DNA of 64,000 bases from an uncultured Myroides sp. (GCA_913777665.1 CAJYTF010000058.1:1-64000), one strand, 5' to 3'; positions 35,062 through 44,883 are shown, counted from the stretch's first letter. The notes: a model not told the origin generated them from the letters alone. Numbers and translations are program-made.

Positions 35062-35066
35062 TTACT

Positions 35067-35402
35067 ATGAAAAATTTAGTTTTAGCATTTTTTACCGTTA
35101 CAACATTGGTTACTACCGGTTGTGTTTGTAAGAAAAACAAGGTGGAAACAACCGAACAAAATCAGGAAAACGTAACGGTTACGGGGAAAGTAATTTCTGT
35201 TACAAATGGCAAAGACGGCTACACGGCAGTATTACAGGGTGCCGACAAAAAAATGTACAACGCTACCATAAGCAGAATCAATCTGCAAAAATCGGGAAGT
35301 GATTATAAAAGATACCAAGAAGGCGACACCATTACCGTTACAGGATCTACCTGGGTTGATACCGAAGGTGTAACGTATATCACCGTAACAGAATTACAAT
35401 AA
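35067..35402 (+). CDS. Small predicted lipoprotein
   Basis: The 111-residue protein has a lipobox (TLVTTGCVC) and a mature part with beta-strand character (ENVTVTGKVISVTNGKDGY, then GDTITVTGSTWVDTEG). It is compatible with a small OB-fold, but no family is recognised. It follows the acetyltransferase gene by 5 bp, so the two are probably co-transcribed. Confidence 0.7.
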   Translation: MKNLVLAFFTVTTLVTTGCVCKKNKVETTEQNQENVTVTGKVISVTNGKDGYTAVLQGADKKMYNATISRINLQKSGSDYKRYQEGDTITVTGSTWVDTEGVTYITVTELQ

Positions 35403-35404
35403 AC

Positions 35405-35551
35405 TTACTCTTTAGATTGCACCAAAACCCAATAACGAAAAGCCAGAACGGCTTGCTGTATCTTGCTTAATTTAGCAGGATCTTTACCTATATAGCTGGG
35501 CAGTATTTTTTTATTGATACTGTTCAGCATTTTAAAAAACGATTTTTTCAT
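35405..35551 (-). CDS. Conserved 48-residue basic protein
   Basis: A short minus-strand gene reads MKKSFFKMLNSINKKILPSY, then KDPAKLSKIQQAVLAFRYWV, and ends VQSKE. It resembles a short basic flavobacterial protein family that I recall being labelled, probably wrongly, as SsrA-binding. It converges with the lipoprotein gene, 2 bp from its stop. Function unknown. Confidence 0.65.
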   Translation of the reverse strand: MKKSFFKMLNSINKKILPSYIGKDPAKLSKIQQAVLAFRYWVLVQSKE

Positions 35552-35679
35552 GCTTTTTTATATAAAGATATTCAATTAAAATCAAAAACCTGCAATTGTT
35601 AATTTAGCATTTATTTATAAGAAATCCGTTGTCATTTTACGATCTTTACAATAGCTATCAATCGTTAAAAGCTGTATGT

Positions 35680-36369
35680 ATGAAAAGTATTAAAATACTG
35701 AATGTGGTTAACTTGTTCTTTTTGTGTTGTTTTGCACTGCCGTTTTCTTCGTGCGGACAAAACACTTCCAAATCGAACACTAAAGAAAATTCAACAAATA
35801 AAACTATTGCCGAAAAACAGACCGTTTCATCAGGTAAAACAGAAACTGCTACTTTTGCAGCCGGATGTTTTTGGTGTGTGGAAGAACAGTTTAAACAATT
35901 AGAAGGAGTGATTTCTGTAACATCGGGTTATACCGGCGGATCAACCGAAAATCCAACCTATGAAGAAGTTTCTGCCGGAAACACCAATCATGCAGAAGCC
36001 TGCAACATTGTGTTTGATCCTGCTGTAATTTCGTATAAAGAACTGTTGGAAGCTTTTTTTGTATCGCACGATCCTTCACAATTGAACCGACAAGGGAATG
36101 ATGTAGGAACGCAGTACCGTTCTGCGGTTTTCTATCATAATCCCGAACAAAAACAACTCACCGAATTTTACATCGATCAGCTGAATAAAGAAAAGGCTTA
36201 TGATAAACCGGTTGTTACGCAGGTAGCTCCGTTTAAAAAGTTTTATAAGGCAGAAGATTACCATCAGAATTATTACGAAAACAATCCCGATCAAGCTTAC
36301 TGTCGTTTGGTGGTTAAACCAAAAGTTGATAAATTTAGAAAAGTATTCAGTGAAAAAGTGAAAAAGTAG
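35680..36369 (+). CDS. msrA: Peptide-methionine (S)-S-oxide reductase, exported lipoprotein form
   Basis: The 229-residue protein begins with a lipoprotein signal (LCCFALPFSSCGQ), so it acts in the envelope. The MsrA domain (about 55-215) has the catalytic GCFWC motif in FAAGCFWCVEEQF, then SGYTGG, HAEACNIVFDP, and DQAYCRLVV near the end. It repairs methionine sulfoxide in periplasmic or surface proteins using thiol reductants. ATG 35680 is chosen because it begins the signal peptide. A small lipoprotein gene follows after 21 bp. Confidence 0.93.
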   Translation: MKSIKILNVVNLFFLCCFALPFSSCGQNTSKSNTKENSTNKTIAEKQTVSSGKTETATFAAGCFWCVEEQFKQLEGVISVTSGYTGGSTENPTYEEVSAGNTNHAEACNIVFDPAVISYKELLEAFFVSHDPSQLNRQGNDVGTQYRSAVFYHNPEQKQLTEFYIDQLNKEKAYDKPVVTQVAPFKKFYKAEDYHQNYYENNPDQAYCRLVVKPKVDKFRKVFSEKVKK

Positions 36370-36390
36370 TTTAATTTAAAAAGAAATCCG

Positions 36391-36849
36391 ATGAAAAAGA
36401 TTCTATATTGTTTTGGTGCGATTGTGCTGTTAAGTGCATGTACCAAAAAGACAGAAAAGATTGAAAGTAATGATCCGGTTACATCTACAGTTACCAATTC
36501 AAACCAAACCGATTTTTCGGGATTATACAGTTACCAACAAAATGGCGACACAATAACATTACAACTTACGGTTGATGGCACTAAAGCAAATGGAAATCTG
36601 TTGTATACTTTGAATGAAAAAGACCGTAATTCAGGTACATTCGTTGGTGAAATTAAAGATGTAATTTTATTGGCAAATTATACGTTTTCGTCGGAAGGTG
36701 TTTTGTCTGAAAGACAAATTGCCTTTAAACTGACAGATACTTCTGCAATTGAAGGCTATGGCGATGTGCAAGAAATCAACGGAAAAATGATGTTTAAAGA
36801 TGCTGCAAATTTAGAATACGGTACAGGTTTGGTATTGACAAAGAAATAG
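36391..36849 (+). CDS. Hypothetical lipoprotein
   Basis: The 152-residue protein has a lipobox in VLLSACTKK. The mature part looks like a small beta-barrel: DFSGLYSYQQNGDTITLQL, then GTFVGEIKDVILLANYTF. Similar hypothetical lipoproteins are frequent in Flavobacteriaceae. No catalytic residues are evident. It is probably co-transcribed with msrA and is followed by a strong terminator. Confidence 0.75.
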   Translation: MKKILYCFGAIVLLSACTKKTEKIESNDPVTSTVTNSNQTDFSGLYSYQQNGDTITLQLTVDGTKANGNLLYTLNEKDRNSGTFVGEIKDVILLANYTFSSEGVLSERQIAFKLTDTSAIEGYGDVQEINGKMMFKDAANLEYGTGLVLTKK

Positions 36850-36874
36850 GTTTTGCATAAAACATCAATCAAAA

Positions 36875-36908
36875 AAAGGACTGTTCAAAATATTGAATAG
36901 TCCTTTTG
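36875..36908 (+). terminator. Terminator after msrA and the lipoprotein gene
   Basis: AAAAGGACTGTTCAA pairs with TTGAATAGTCCTTTT and is followed by a short T-rich stretch. Confidence 0.75.
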
Positions 36909-36994
36909 TACATAGTGTTTTCCGTATTATTTTAACTTCTAAACTTTTCAGCTAAATTATTTAAAGCAACCAGTTTAATCAATAGGTAAAATAC

Positions 36995-37660
36995 CTATTT
37001 TTTAGAAGAATTAAGGTCAACATCTATTAATTGGTGGTTTAAACAGTACAAAATGGCGGTCATCATACTTTCAAACTGGTATTTGTTCTGAATATTTTGT
37101 TTGTGGTTATTAACAGTTTTTGGACTTATATAGAGTGCTTCGGCAATTTCCCGCGCCTTTAAACCTTCTGCTGTAAATTTAATAACCTCTAATTCGCGTT
37201 CGGTAAAATTGATCGTTTCTTCTTGAATTGTTTCTGTTTTAGTATCGTTCAAAATTTTATTAATGACCGTTGAAAGACTGTCTTCAAAATAAAAACCATC
37301 GTTTGATAAGTTCCAAATTGCATTTTCTAGTTCCTGTGGCGGCGTGTTTTTCGTAAAATATCCGTTCACGCCCATTTTTATAACCCGGTCAATAATATCG
37401 GTTTCACTCATTAGGGTAAGTATCAATATTTTCATTTCCGGATAGCATTCTTTTATGCGCTTTGCTGTTTCAAAACCATCCATTTCTGGCATCTGTAAAT
37501 CCAACAGTAAAATATCTGCCGGTGTATTTTCAAGTTTTTCAAGTAATTCTAATCCATTACCGGCTTCAAGTACCACATGCATATCTGCAAAACTGTTAAC
37601 CAGCATTCCCAGACTTTTCCTAAATAATGTGTGATCATCTGTTATCGTTACTCTTAACAT
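36995..37660 (-). CDS. NarL/LuxR-family response regulator
   Basis: The 221-residue protein has a receiver domain with phospho-Asp in ADILLLDLQMPEMDG (about 56) and a conserved Lys in GYFTKNTPPQE. The C-terminal LuxR HTH (about 148-205) reads FTERELEVIKFTAEGLKAREIAEALYISP. It pairs with the histidine kinase encoded immediately upstream, whose last 26 bp overlap its start. Targets are not apparent from the sequence. Confidence 0.92.
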   Translation of the reverse strand: MLRVTITDDHTLFRKSLGMLVNSFADMHVVLEAGNGLELLEKLENTPADILLLDLQMPEMDGFETAKRIKECYPEMKILILTLMSETDIIDRVIKMGVNGYFTKNTPPQELENAIWNLSNDGFYFEDSLSTVINKILNDTKTETIQEETINFTERELEVIKFTAEGLKAREIAEALYISPKTVNNHKQNIQNKYQFESMMTAILYCLNHQLIDVDLNSSKK

Positions 37661-38426
37661 AATTGTCTGAATTTAGAATGATTTGAAATTTATTACCATT
37701 TGAAACTGGTTGCTGTATAAATTTTGCATCGATATGTTTTATACGCGAACTGATGTTTTTTAACCCCATTCCTAAACTGCTTTGAATCTTTTGATTAAAA
37801 TCGAACGAAATTCCATCATCGATTATTTCAAAAATCAGAGTATTGTGATCTAAAGTAATTGCAATAGAAATTTGTTTCGAATTCCCGTGTTTCACCATAT
37901 TTGTGGTTAGTTCTTGAACAATACGGTATATTTCATAAGCTTCAGATGAAGGAATTTCTATAATATCGCTGAAATAAAGCTGTTTAATAGTAATGTTGTT
38001 CGATTTTTTTATTCGATCGAAATAACTTTTTAATGTAGGGACCAAACCGTAACTTTCTAGTAAAGGCGGCATAAGGTTGTAGCTTATGTTTTGTACGTTG
38101 GTTAGCGCATGGGTTAAAATGATAGAAACTTCCTGCAAAATTTCTTTTTTAGAAACATCTTCTTCTTTACTATTTAAAAGAGCAATAAAGTTTTTAACGG
38201 CACTTAGATCACCACTTAAACCATCGTGTAAGTCTGATGCTATGCGTTGACGTTCTCTTTTTTCGGAATTTAAAGAAGCGTTTAAAAGACTTTCAGATTT
38301 TTTTCTATTTAACCGATCTACCCTTGCTTTATAAATTACAGATATAAATATAACACCTAGTGCCAGAAAGACCATTGCTAATGTTCCAATTAAAAAAAAT
38401 AATTTTATTTGAACTTCATTTTCCAT
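37635..38426 (-). CDS. Sensor histidine kinase (HisKA_3 type)
   Basis: This is a 263-residue kinase with one N-terminal TM (VQIKLFFLIGTLAMVFLALGV). The HisKA_3 dimerisation segment has the phospho-His in RQRIASDLHDGLSGDLSAV. The HATPase reads YEIYRIVQELTTNMVKHG, then IIDDGISFD, then LGMGLKNISSRI. It lacks a large sensor of its own; the membrane protein encoded upstream (overlapping by 22 bp) may supply sensing. ATG 38426 gives a complete TM and fits better than 18 codons upstream. Confidence 0.9.
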   Translation of the reverse strand: MENEVQIKLFFLIGTLAMVFLALGVIFISVIYKARVDRLNRKKSESLLNASLNSEKRERQRIASDLHDGLSGDLSAVKNFIALLNSKEEDVSKKEILQEVSIILTHALTNVQNISYNLMPPLLESYGLVPTLKSYFDRIKKSNNITIKQLYFSDIIEIPSSEAYEIYRIVQELTTNMVKHGNSKQISIAITLDHNTLIFEIIDDGISFDFNQKIQSSLGMGLKNISSRIKHIDAKFIQQPVSNGNKFQIILNSDNYVKSNDNR

Positions 38427-39043
38427 GTGCCAATTGTTAACAGTATTCTTAGTATCAGTGTTGCCAATATGTTTATCCACCAGTATTCGTATAGTTCCAC
38501 ACCAGTATAAATAAAACTACCTAATGAAAATAACAGTACAGTGCTTGAATAATAGATAAGAATTGATGACATGAAGTAAAAATCGGGCAAATTCCAAAGG
38601 TTTTCTACTTCTGTATTTTTAACCAGATTTCTAAACCAACTAAAGCAACCAATTATTACACATAGAGTTATGAAAGATTTATTTATGGAATGAGACTGAA
38701 GATTCATTTTAATATCCCAAAAAAGGAATGAACAACTGTAAACAATTAATGAAGTAATGAGAAATAGGTTAATTGTTGCCTTATATTTTTTTTTAAAGAT
38801 TCCTGAAAAATAAAAATACAATCCTACTATTTCAAGAAAAGGTAAGATTTGAAACCAATAAGATAAGGCTGAGATTATGTCAAATATTTCCGGACTTACA
38901 ATTTCATAAACACTGGCAATAGCAGTTACCAATATAAACGGAACAATAGGTTCTTTAAAATTAAAAGCATTTTTCTTAAAAAGAAGAACGATAAAAGGTA
39001 CAATTCCTAAATAAAGGATTATATAGATAAATACTACTTTCAA
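38405..39043 (-). CDS. Integral membrane protein upstream of the kinase
   Basis: The 212-residue protein has six to seven hydrophobic segments: MKVVFIYIILYLGIVPFIVL, IVPFILVTAIASVYEIV, YWFQILPFLEIVGLYFYF, LFLITSLIVYSCSFLFW, then three more up to the C-terminus. No enzymatic motif is seen. Such small membrane proteins often precede LytS- or NarX-like kinases in Flavobacteriaceae and may sense membrane or envelope signals. It is the first gene of a three-gene operon with the kinase and regulator. Confidence 0.75.
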   Translation of the reverse strand: MKVVFIYIILYLGIVPFIVLLFKKNAFNFKEPIVPFILVTAIASVYEIVSPEIFDIISALSYWFQILPFLEIVGLYFYFSGIFKKKYKATINLFLITSLIVYSCSFLFWDIKMNLQSHSINKSFITLCVIIGCFSWFRNLVKNTEVENLWNLPDFYFMSSILIYYSSTVLLFSLGSFIYTGVELYEYWWINILATLILRILLTIGTWKMKFK

Positions 39044-39157
39044 ATCTATTTTTTAAATGTGTTTTTTTTGTTCGTTGAATGAAATGAACGTCACAGCATT
39101 CAATTAATACCTCAAATTTAGAAAAAATATACCACAACTTTTACCAAAAAAATAATC

Positions 39158-40090
39158 TTATTTTTTATGATAATGCTGCTGTACAAATACAAACGTTTCC
39201 TTAATTAAATGATGAATCTCTTTTTTGTCGGTTTTAGTAAAGCCGTGATTTCCCTTTTTAACTTTGATTAACTTGTTTGTTACTGAAAGTTTGTTGAGTG
39301 CTCTGTGCAGTTTTTTCGATTGTTTAAAAGGAACAATAAAATCTCTGTTGCCATGTAGAATTAAAATCGGAGTTTTTGGCGCAGTTTGTAAATGTTCAAT
39401 AGGCGAATACTGTCTTGCTACGGCAATTGCTTCTTCTTTATGTGTATTGATATCAAACGATGTCATTGCGACGATTAATTTCTCTCTGATATCATATAAT
39501 TTAGGCAAAAGCAATTTATAAGTTTTTTTGGTAAACCAGCTGGCGTTGGTTTTTAAAACTTTGTTTAGATCGGTTGGTCCAAAATTATCCAAAATAAAAC
39601 GGATTGTAGGAAATTCTTTCGATTGATTTGCAGTACAGGCAACCATTAAAGACAAATGCGCACCGGCTGATTCTCCCCAAAGCCCAATGTTTTCTGTATC
39701 AAAATTATACTTCTTAGCATTATCTGCAATCCAACGAACCGCATCTTTACAATCGTTTAACTGCTCTTCAATATCAACGGTTTTACTAACCAAACGGTAA
39801 TTTATTGCTACAACGGTATAGCCGTTTTCCTGCAAGGTATCTTTAATTCCCTCGGTATAATGATATTTAATTTCTTTATCGCCTTGTGCCCATGCACCAC
39901 CGTGAATAAAAACCACAACCGGACTTTTCTCGTAAATGTTTTGTTTAGGCAGATGAATATCCAATTTAACGGTATCATTTTCTATAATTTTATAAGGAAT
40001 ATCTTTTAAGAATGTTTTTTCATTGGCACTGTTTTGTGCATGAAGCGTAAAAGAAAAGAGCGTTAAAAATAGCAGTACAACCGATTTCAT
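39158..40090 (-). CDS. Alpha/beta hydrolase (esterase/lipase, BD-FAE/HSL-like)
   Basis: The 310-residue exported enzyme has a signal peptide ending LHAQ. It has the oxyanion-hole HGG in VVFIHGGAWAQGD, the nucleophile elbow GESAGAHLSLM (Ser about 145), the acid in LHGNRDFIVPF (about 250) and the catalytic His in KKGNHGF. It hydrolyses small esters or peptides in the periplasm. The natural substrate is unknown. Monocistronic. Confidence 0.9.
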   Translation of the reverse strand: MKSVVLLFLTLFSFTLHAQNSANEKTFLKDIPYKIIENDTVKLDIHLPKQNIYEKSPVVVFIHGGAWAQGDKEIKYHYTEGIKDTLQENGYTVVAINYRLVSKTVDIEEQLNDCKDAVRWIADNAKKYNFDTENIGLWGESAGAHLSLMVACTANQSKEFPTIRFILDNFGPTDLNKVLKTNASWFTKKTYKLLLPKLYDIREKLIVAMTSFDINTHKEEAIAVARQYSPIEHLQTAPKTPILILHGNRDFIVPFKQSKKLHRALNKLSVTNKLIKVKKGNHGFTKTDKKEIHHLIKETFVFVQQHYHKK

Positions 40091-40379
40091 TCTTAATGAA
40101 TTTATATGAGTATCTAAATTACTGATTTTTTATTTCGTTGAGAAGTTTTAATACATATTTTAAAAAAATAGTAAAACATGATGATTAATTTTTTTAACAC
40201 TATAGATAATCAATTATATATCAATTTAAAAAGTAATTTTATGTATTTTTATTCCGTTGGATATTATGTTGTTTTTACTAAAACTAAATAGTTAATAATT
40301 CACAAATATCTATTATTATTAAGGTTTTTTGACGTATTTTTTGATTGTCAATTTATCTACTTTATATTTAAATTCATTA

Positions 40380-41000
40380 ATGATGTGGGGGCAGTTAATT
40401 AATACAAGTGAATATTCCGATTTAAAGTTGGTAAAACTTATAGTAGAATCTGGCAAAACCTATTTTTTTGAAACGCTATACGATCGTTATGCAACGTTTG
40501 TTTACAATAAATGTTTTTGGTTTGTAAATGAAGAGGAAGAAGCCAAAGATCTTACGCAAGATATTTTTATAAAAATTTACCTGAATTTGCCTAAATTTAA
40601 AGGAGCTTCTAAATTTTCTACATGGGTTTACGCCATTACCGTTCACACAAGCATTAATTATGTGAACCAGCGTAAAAATAAAAACAAGCCCATTTTATTA
40701 AATAATGATTTGTTGCAAAATAAGTTTCTTGAAACTAGTATAGACACTGCAGAAACTACAGATGCCGAACTGTTAGATATTAATTTAGAGCGATTGCAAC
40801 TGCTTTTGAATATTTTACCGGTAAGTGACAAAATGTTACTGCTTATGAAGTATCAGGATAATTTGCCGATAAGTAAAATAGCAAAGATATTAGGAATTAA
40901 AAACAGTGCAGTAAAAATGCGTTTACTTCGTGCAAAGAAAAAAATTGTAGAATTGCATGCTAATCCTGAACTTATTTTAGAATTAGAAAAAGAACAATAA
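40380..41000 (+). CDS. ECF-type RNA polymerase sigma factor
   Basis: This 206-residue sigma-70 family factor has region 2 at about 22-90 (FFETLYDRYATFVYNKCFWF, EAKDLTQDIFIKIYLNL, FSTWVYAITVHTSINY). Region 4 is at about 138-192 (ILPVSDKMLLLMKYQDNLPISKIAKI and SAVKMRLLRAKKKI). Two ATG codons (40380, 40383) are possible; the first was taken. No anti-sigma gene is next to it. It lies 0.6 kb upstream of secreted-protein genes, with a convergent XRE gene in between, so a role in surface-protein control is a guess. Confidence 0.88.
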   Translation: MMWGQLINTSEYSDLKLVKLIVESGKTYFFETLYDRYATFVYNKCFWFVNEEEEAKDLTQDIFIKIYLNLPKFKGASKFSTWVYAITVHTSINYVNQRKNKNKPILLNNDLLQNKFLETSIDTAETTDAELLDINLERLQLLLNILPVSDKMLLLMKYQDNLPISKIAKILGIKNSAVKMRLLRAKKKIVELHANPELILELEKEQ

Positions 41001-41076
41001 GTAGCACACGCGTAAGTAAAATTATGAACTAAAAGTGCATTTTTTTGCTTATTTGGGCAAACTTAATTGCTAAACA

Positions 41077-41418
41077 TTATTTTTTATGAATTAATTCTTT
41101 TAATGTTTCAATATGTTCTTTTAATATGGCAATAGTTTCTTCGTAATGCTGTATTAATGAAATAGTATCATGTGGGTTATCCACGTTTTTTTCTTCCTTA
41201 ACATCATTGTCCGAATAAATCTCTTTTCCAAAAATTTCTCGGGGATGAACGTTTAAAATTTCAATGATTTCACTTAATCTGTCTAATGTTAACTGGGTTT
41301 CTCCACTTTCAATTTTAGAGTAGGCTCTTAACGATATTCCAAGTTTTTCGGCAACAAATCCTTGAGTGTAATTCTTCTGTTTTCGAATGTTTTTTAGCCG
41401 AGATTTAATTTCTAACAT
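41077..41418 (-). CDS. XRE-family helix-turn-helix regulator
   Basis: This 113-residue protein has an HTH_3 domain at 5-60 (LKNIRKQKNYTQGFVAEKLGISLRAYSKIESGETQLTL in two adjoining helical parts). A C-terminal coiled coil follows (HYEETIAILKEHIETLKELIH) that could mediate dimerisation. It resembles phage-repressor-like regulators that are common in Flavobacteriaceae. It is divergent from the surface protein gene at 41608 and could bind the shared 189-bp intergenic region. Confidence 0.85.
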   Translation of the reverse strand: MLEIKSRLKNIRKQKNYTQGFVAEKLGISLRAYSKIESGETQLTLDRLSEIIEILNVHPREIFGKEIYSDNDVKEEKNVDNPHDTISLIQHYEETIAILKEHIETLKELIHKK

Positions 41419-41607
41419 TAATTTTTTTTTAACAAATTTATTAATATGAAAAAAAAGTTCTATTTTTACTGCAAATATGAACTTTTAATTCTTATGAATG
41501 TTAAATAAGTTCATAAAGTTTTTATACAACTTATTTACAATAATAAGACCAGAATTATTTAAAAAGTCACATTATGAACTGTTATTAATTAAATAAAACT
41601 TTACTTT

Positions 41608-43689
41608 ATGAAAAAAATTACCTTGGTAGTCGCCTTGTTAGGCGCAACCTACTTCACAAATGCACAGGTTGGTATAGGAACTTCACAACCAGCCTTATCA
41701 AGTCAGTTAGAAATTTCTGCAACAAACAAAGGTATCTTAATACCACGTGTACAATTAACAGAAACCACAGTTTTTGCACCGATTGGCGGTAGTGCCGTAG
41801 AAAGTTTGTTGGTGTACAATACCGCAACAACAACTGGTACAAATGCCGTAATGCCAGGTTTTTATTACTGGGTTCCGGTTAATGGAGCTGTAGTTGCACA
41901 TTGGGAACGAATTGTTAACCAAACTCAATTAGAAGAAGCCATTAGTAACATTACAGATTTACAGGGAGATGTAGATAAAATAATGGCATTACTTAGAGTT
42001 GCTTTTCCGGCTAATAATTTGGTAGATCCTGCGGTTACCGGAGATACTTTTGGTGGTGGTATGGTGTTTACTCCGGGTGCAACGCCGACTATAGAATATG
42101 TTTATTTTAATGGTACAAATTATACGAAAAAAGATATTACAACCGATATCATTAATATGATTAGGGGAGCAGAATCTAAAACAATGTTTATTTCTACCAC
42201 CGATGGTACAAAGCAATATTATATTTCTGAAGCTTACCTAACAGCAAATGCTAATACTGCACCTACACAAGCCGCTGTTGATGCTTGGACAACAATGCCT
42301 GCCGGAGTATATCAGGTTGATATTATTGGAGGCGTTTCTAAAAACATCCAAACAATTTTAGATCAAACAGTAACAATTACCGAAGACGGAAAAACATTTA
42401 CTACGGTTGAGCAATATATACAGTACATTGCATCAAAAGGCGATGCAAATGTTGGTTATACCGTAGCGGGTATAGCGGCTGCAAGTAATAACGGCGTTGC
42501 AATTCCTGCCAATTCATTCTTTTACATTAATCAAACAACAGGAAATAAAGTTGCTATTGATTTAGGATCTATAATTAAACAGAATGAAACCAAAACAAAA
42601 TTAATAACTATTGGAACTAAGCAATATTATGTTTCTGAAAGTTATACGGGTACTACAGATCCAACCACAGGGACAGAAGCCGGAGTTTTCGAAATTGAAG
42701 TTATTAACGGTATTGTAAATAATTTTAACGAATTTATTACAAGTACCGTAACGGGTGGCGGAGTTAACTACACTACAGTAGAAGAATATATTGAATTTAT
42801 TTCGCAAAATTCAATGCAAGATGGCGTAACTAAAATTGTTATCGATGGTGTAACAAACCAAGCGTCTTTTCAAACATGGAATGCAACCACAGAAGCATGG
42901 GTAACGGTTCCAAATACTGCTTTTTCAACAATTGTTAAAGATAATGAAACCGATACATACGTAAGAAGAAGTCAAAACGGTGCGGCTTATGCAGCTGTTA
43001 CTACAGATCCTAAAGGTGCAGCAGGTTCAACGGTGGTTGCGTACGAATATAATTCAGAAGATGGAACACAGAATTATATTAATGTAACAGAAGATATTTT
43101 ATATTCTGTGACAAATAATCAGGCAATTCGCAATGCTATTACTAATATTTTAAACGCAGGTGGTAGCGTTTATTTTACAAGAACAGCTATTGTGGCAGGT
43201 ACACCGGCAGGACAGTTGGCAATTCCTGCAGATTCTTTTTACACGATTAATCCAGCTAACGGAGTAAGAGAAATTGTGAATATCGCACAAACTATTGTAA
43301 ATGCAATTACAAACGCAACTACCGTTCAAAAACAAGAAATTAAAAACCAATTGGGTGATACGTTCAGCACTACAACAGTTACCAATACGGGCGATACCTG
43401 GATAGACGGCGGCAAAATATACGCTGGTATATATAATGCCACGGTTACAGGTAACACAGCAAATGTATCTGCAATAACACTAACACCGCCTACAGGAACC
43501 ACAACAGGAAAAATAGTAAGTATTAAACTATTAAACGATACAACCAACAATATTATAAATACCTCTACAACTGACGTTGCACTAACCGGAAACAGTTTAT
43601 CATTTAAAATCGGAACCGGGAATATGTACAATGTATTAAGTCCCTCAGACTTAAACGTAAAAGTAGTTGTAGAATTCTCTGCCCAATAA
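41608..43689 (+). CDS. Secreted repeat-containing surface protein
   Basis: The 693-residue protein has a signal peptide ending FTNAQ, then a conserved N-terminal domain (GIGTSQPALSSQLEI, NKGILIPRVQLTETTVFAP, VYNTATTTG). This domain also begins the next gene's product. The middle contains at least two imperfect repeats of about 130 residues: SKTMFIS, GTKQYYISEAYL and TTVEQYIQYI versus TKTKLIT, GTKQYYVSESYT and TTVEEYIEFI. A third, more diverged unit follows. The composition is T/N/A/V rich with no cysteine, typical of cell-surface beta-rich proteins. No T9SS C-terminal domain is evident. No enzymatic motif. Confidence 0.75.
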   Translation: MKKITLVVALLGATYFTNAQVGIGTSQPALSSQLEISATNKGILIPRVQLTETTVFAPIGGSAVESLLVYNTATTTGTNAVMPGFYYWVPVNGAVVAHWERIVNQTQLEEAISNITDLQGDVDKIMALLRVAFPANNLVDPAVTGDTFGGGMVFTPGATPTIEYVYFNGTNYTKKDITTDIINMIRGAESKTMFISTTDGTKQYYISEAYLTANANTAPTQAAVDAWTTMPAGVYQVDIIGGVSKNIQTILDQTVTITEDGKTFTTVEQYIQYIASKGDANVGYTVAGIAAASNNGVAIPANSFFYINQTTGNKVAIDLGSIIKQNETKTKLITIGTKQYYVSESYTGTTDPTTGTEAGVFEIEVINGIVNNFNEFITSTVTGGGVNYTTVEEYIEFISQNSMQDGVTKIVIDGVTNQASFQTWNATTEAWVTVPNTAFSTIVKDNETDTYVRRSQNGAAYAAVTTDPKGAAGSTVVAYEYNSEDGTQNYINVTEDILYSVTNNQAIRNAITNILNAGGSVYFTRTAIVAGTPAGQLAIPADSFYTINPANGVREIVNIAQTIVNAITNATTVQKQEIKNQLGDTFSTTTVTNTGDTWIDGGKIYAGIYNATVTGNTANVSAITLTPPTGTTTGKIVSIKLLNDTTNNIINTSTTDVALTGNSLSFKIGTGNMYNVLSPSDLNVKVVVEFSAQ

Positions 43690-43758
43690 TTTTTTTTAAA
43701 CCCTAACCATCTGTTTTTTCCCCTAAACAGATGGTTCTTCTTAAAAACTTAAAGAACT

Positions 43759-44799
43759 ATGAATAAGAAAATTATCTTTTTATCAGCTGTATTATTTAGT
43801 GCAGTAATGTCTGCACAAGTAAAAATTGGAGGCACAGACGGAACTCCAAATCCAAATGCAATGTTAGAGGTGCAGGCAACCAACAAAGGTATTTTGTTGC
43901 CACGCGTTGCGTTGACATCTACAGCAGCATTTGCACCTTTATCAGGGCATGTTCAAGGTATGACTGTTTATAACACAGCCACAATAAACGATGTTACTCC
44001 TGGACAATATTATAACGACGGTACCAAATGGAACAGAATTGCTAACACTACAGATATACCACCGGTAGCCGCTACAATTACTGCAAATAATGGTTTAACA
44101 AAAACAGGTAACAATATTACGTTAGGCGGACCATTAACAACCCCTACAACTATTAACGCAACTGCACCTAATAATTTGATATTAACAGGGCTTTCTGCTA
44201 CTACGGCGGCACAGTTACCAACAGATAAAATAATTGTACAAGATGCTGCGGGCACTCTAAAAACAGCTAATGTTAGTGATTTTGCAAGGACAAGAAACAC
44301 AACTGTTTTTAAAACTAAAGTTGGTAATGGGCAAGGAGTCTTGAATTTGAGTTTAATATCAGATTATCAAAACTTAAATTTTAATGTGACAGGAAGTACT
44401 GGTTTTTATAATGGAACAACTTCACCAATTTCATCAACAGGTACAGTAACAATACAGGAAAGCGGAGTATATGCAGTAGGGTTTTATTTCCGTTATGGAA
44501 GTGGGGTTAACTTAGCTCTCTTAGATTTGTTAAGTGGTGGATTCTCAGGCATAAGAATAAATAAAAACGGAGTGCCTCTAGAATCAAAAGCTTTTTCAGG
44601 AGTTAATTTATCTCTAAATGTGGTTGTTAATATTGGTATTTTAAATTTAGTAATTTCTAATTCTGAAATTAATACAATTTATCAATTCAACGCAGGGGAT
44701 CAGCTTACTTTTCAGACAAGATTGGGTGGATTAGCAAGTCTTAGTCTTCTATCTGGAAGTGAGGGATCTTACTTTATGTATAAAATATCTGATTTATAG
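43759..44799 (+). CDS. Secreted protein sharing the same N-terminal domain
   Basis: This is a 346-residue protein with a signal peptide ending VMSAQ. It has the N-terminal domain seen in the preceding gene product (NPNAMLEVQATNKGILLPRV, then FAPLSGHVQGMTVYNTAT, then YYNDGTKWNRI). A central ANNGLTKTGNNITLGG segment resembles phage-tail or fibre-like beta repeats. The C-terminal third is a compact beta domain (ESGVYAVGFYFRYGSG). Probably surface-exposed, with unknown ligand. It lies 69 bp after the previous gene, so co-expression is likely. Confidence 0.75.
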   Translation: MNKKIIFLSAVLFSAVMSAQVKIGGTDGTPNPNAMLEVQATNKGILLPRVALTSTAAFAPLSGHVQGMTVYNTATINDVTPGQYYNDGTKWNRIANTTDIPPVAATITANNGLTKTGNNITLGGPLTTPTTINATAPNNLILTGLSATTAAQLPTDKIIVQDAAGTLKTANVSDFARTRNTTVFKTKVGNGQGVLNLSLISDYQNLNFNVTGSTGFYNGTTSPISSTGTVTIQESGVYAVGFYFRYGSGVNLALLDLLSGGFSGIRINKNGVPLESKAFSGVNLSLNVVVNIGILNLVISNSEINTIYQFNAGDQLTFQTRLGGLASLSLLSGSEGSYFMYKISDL

Positions 44800-44883
44800 T
44801 TTGCGATTTTTCATCGTTACTAAAACGGTGTATAATTACTAAACAATAATATGTTTTACGGATTTAACCTAAAATCATGAACT

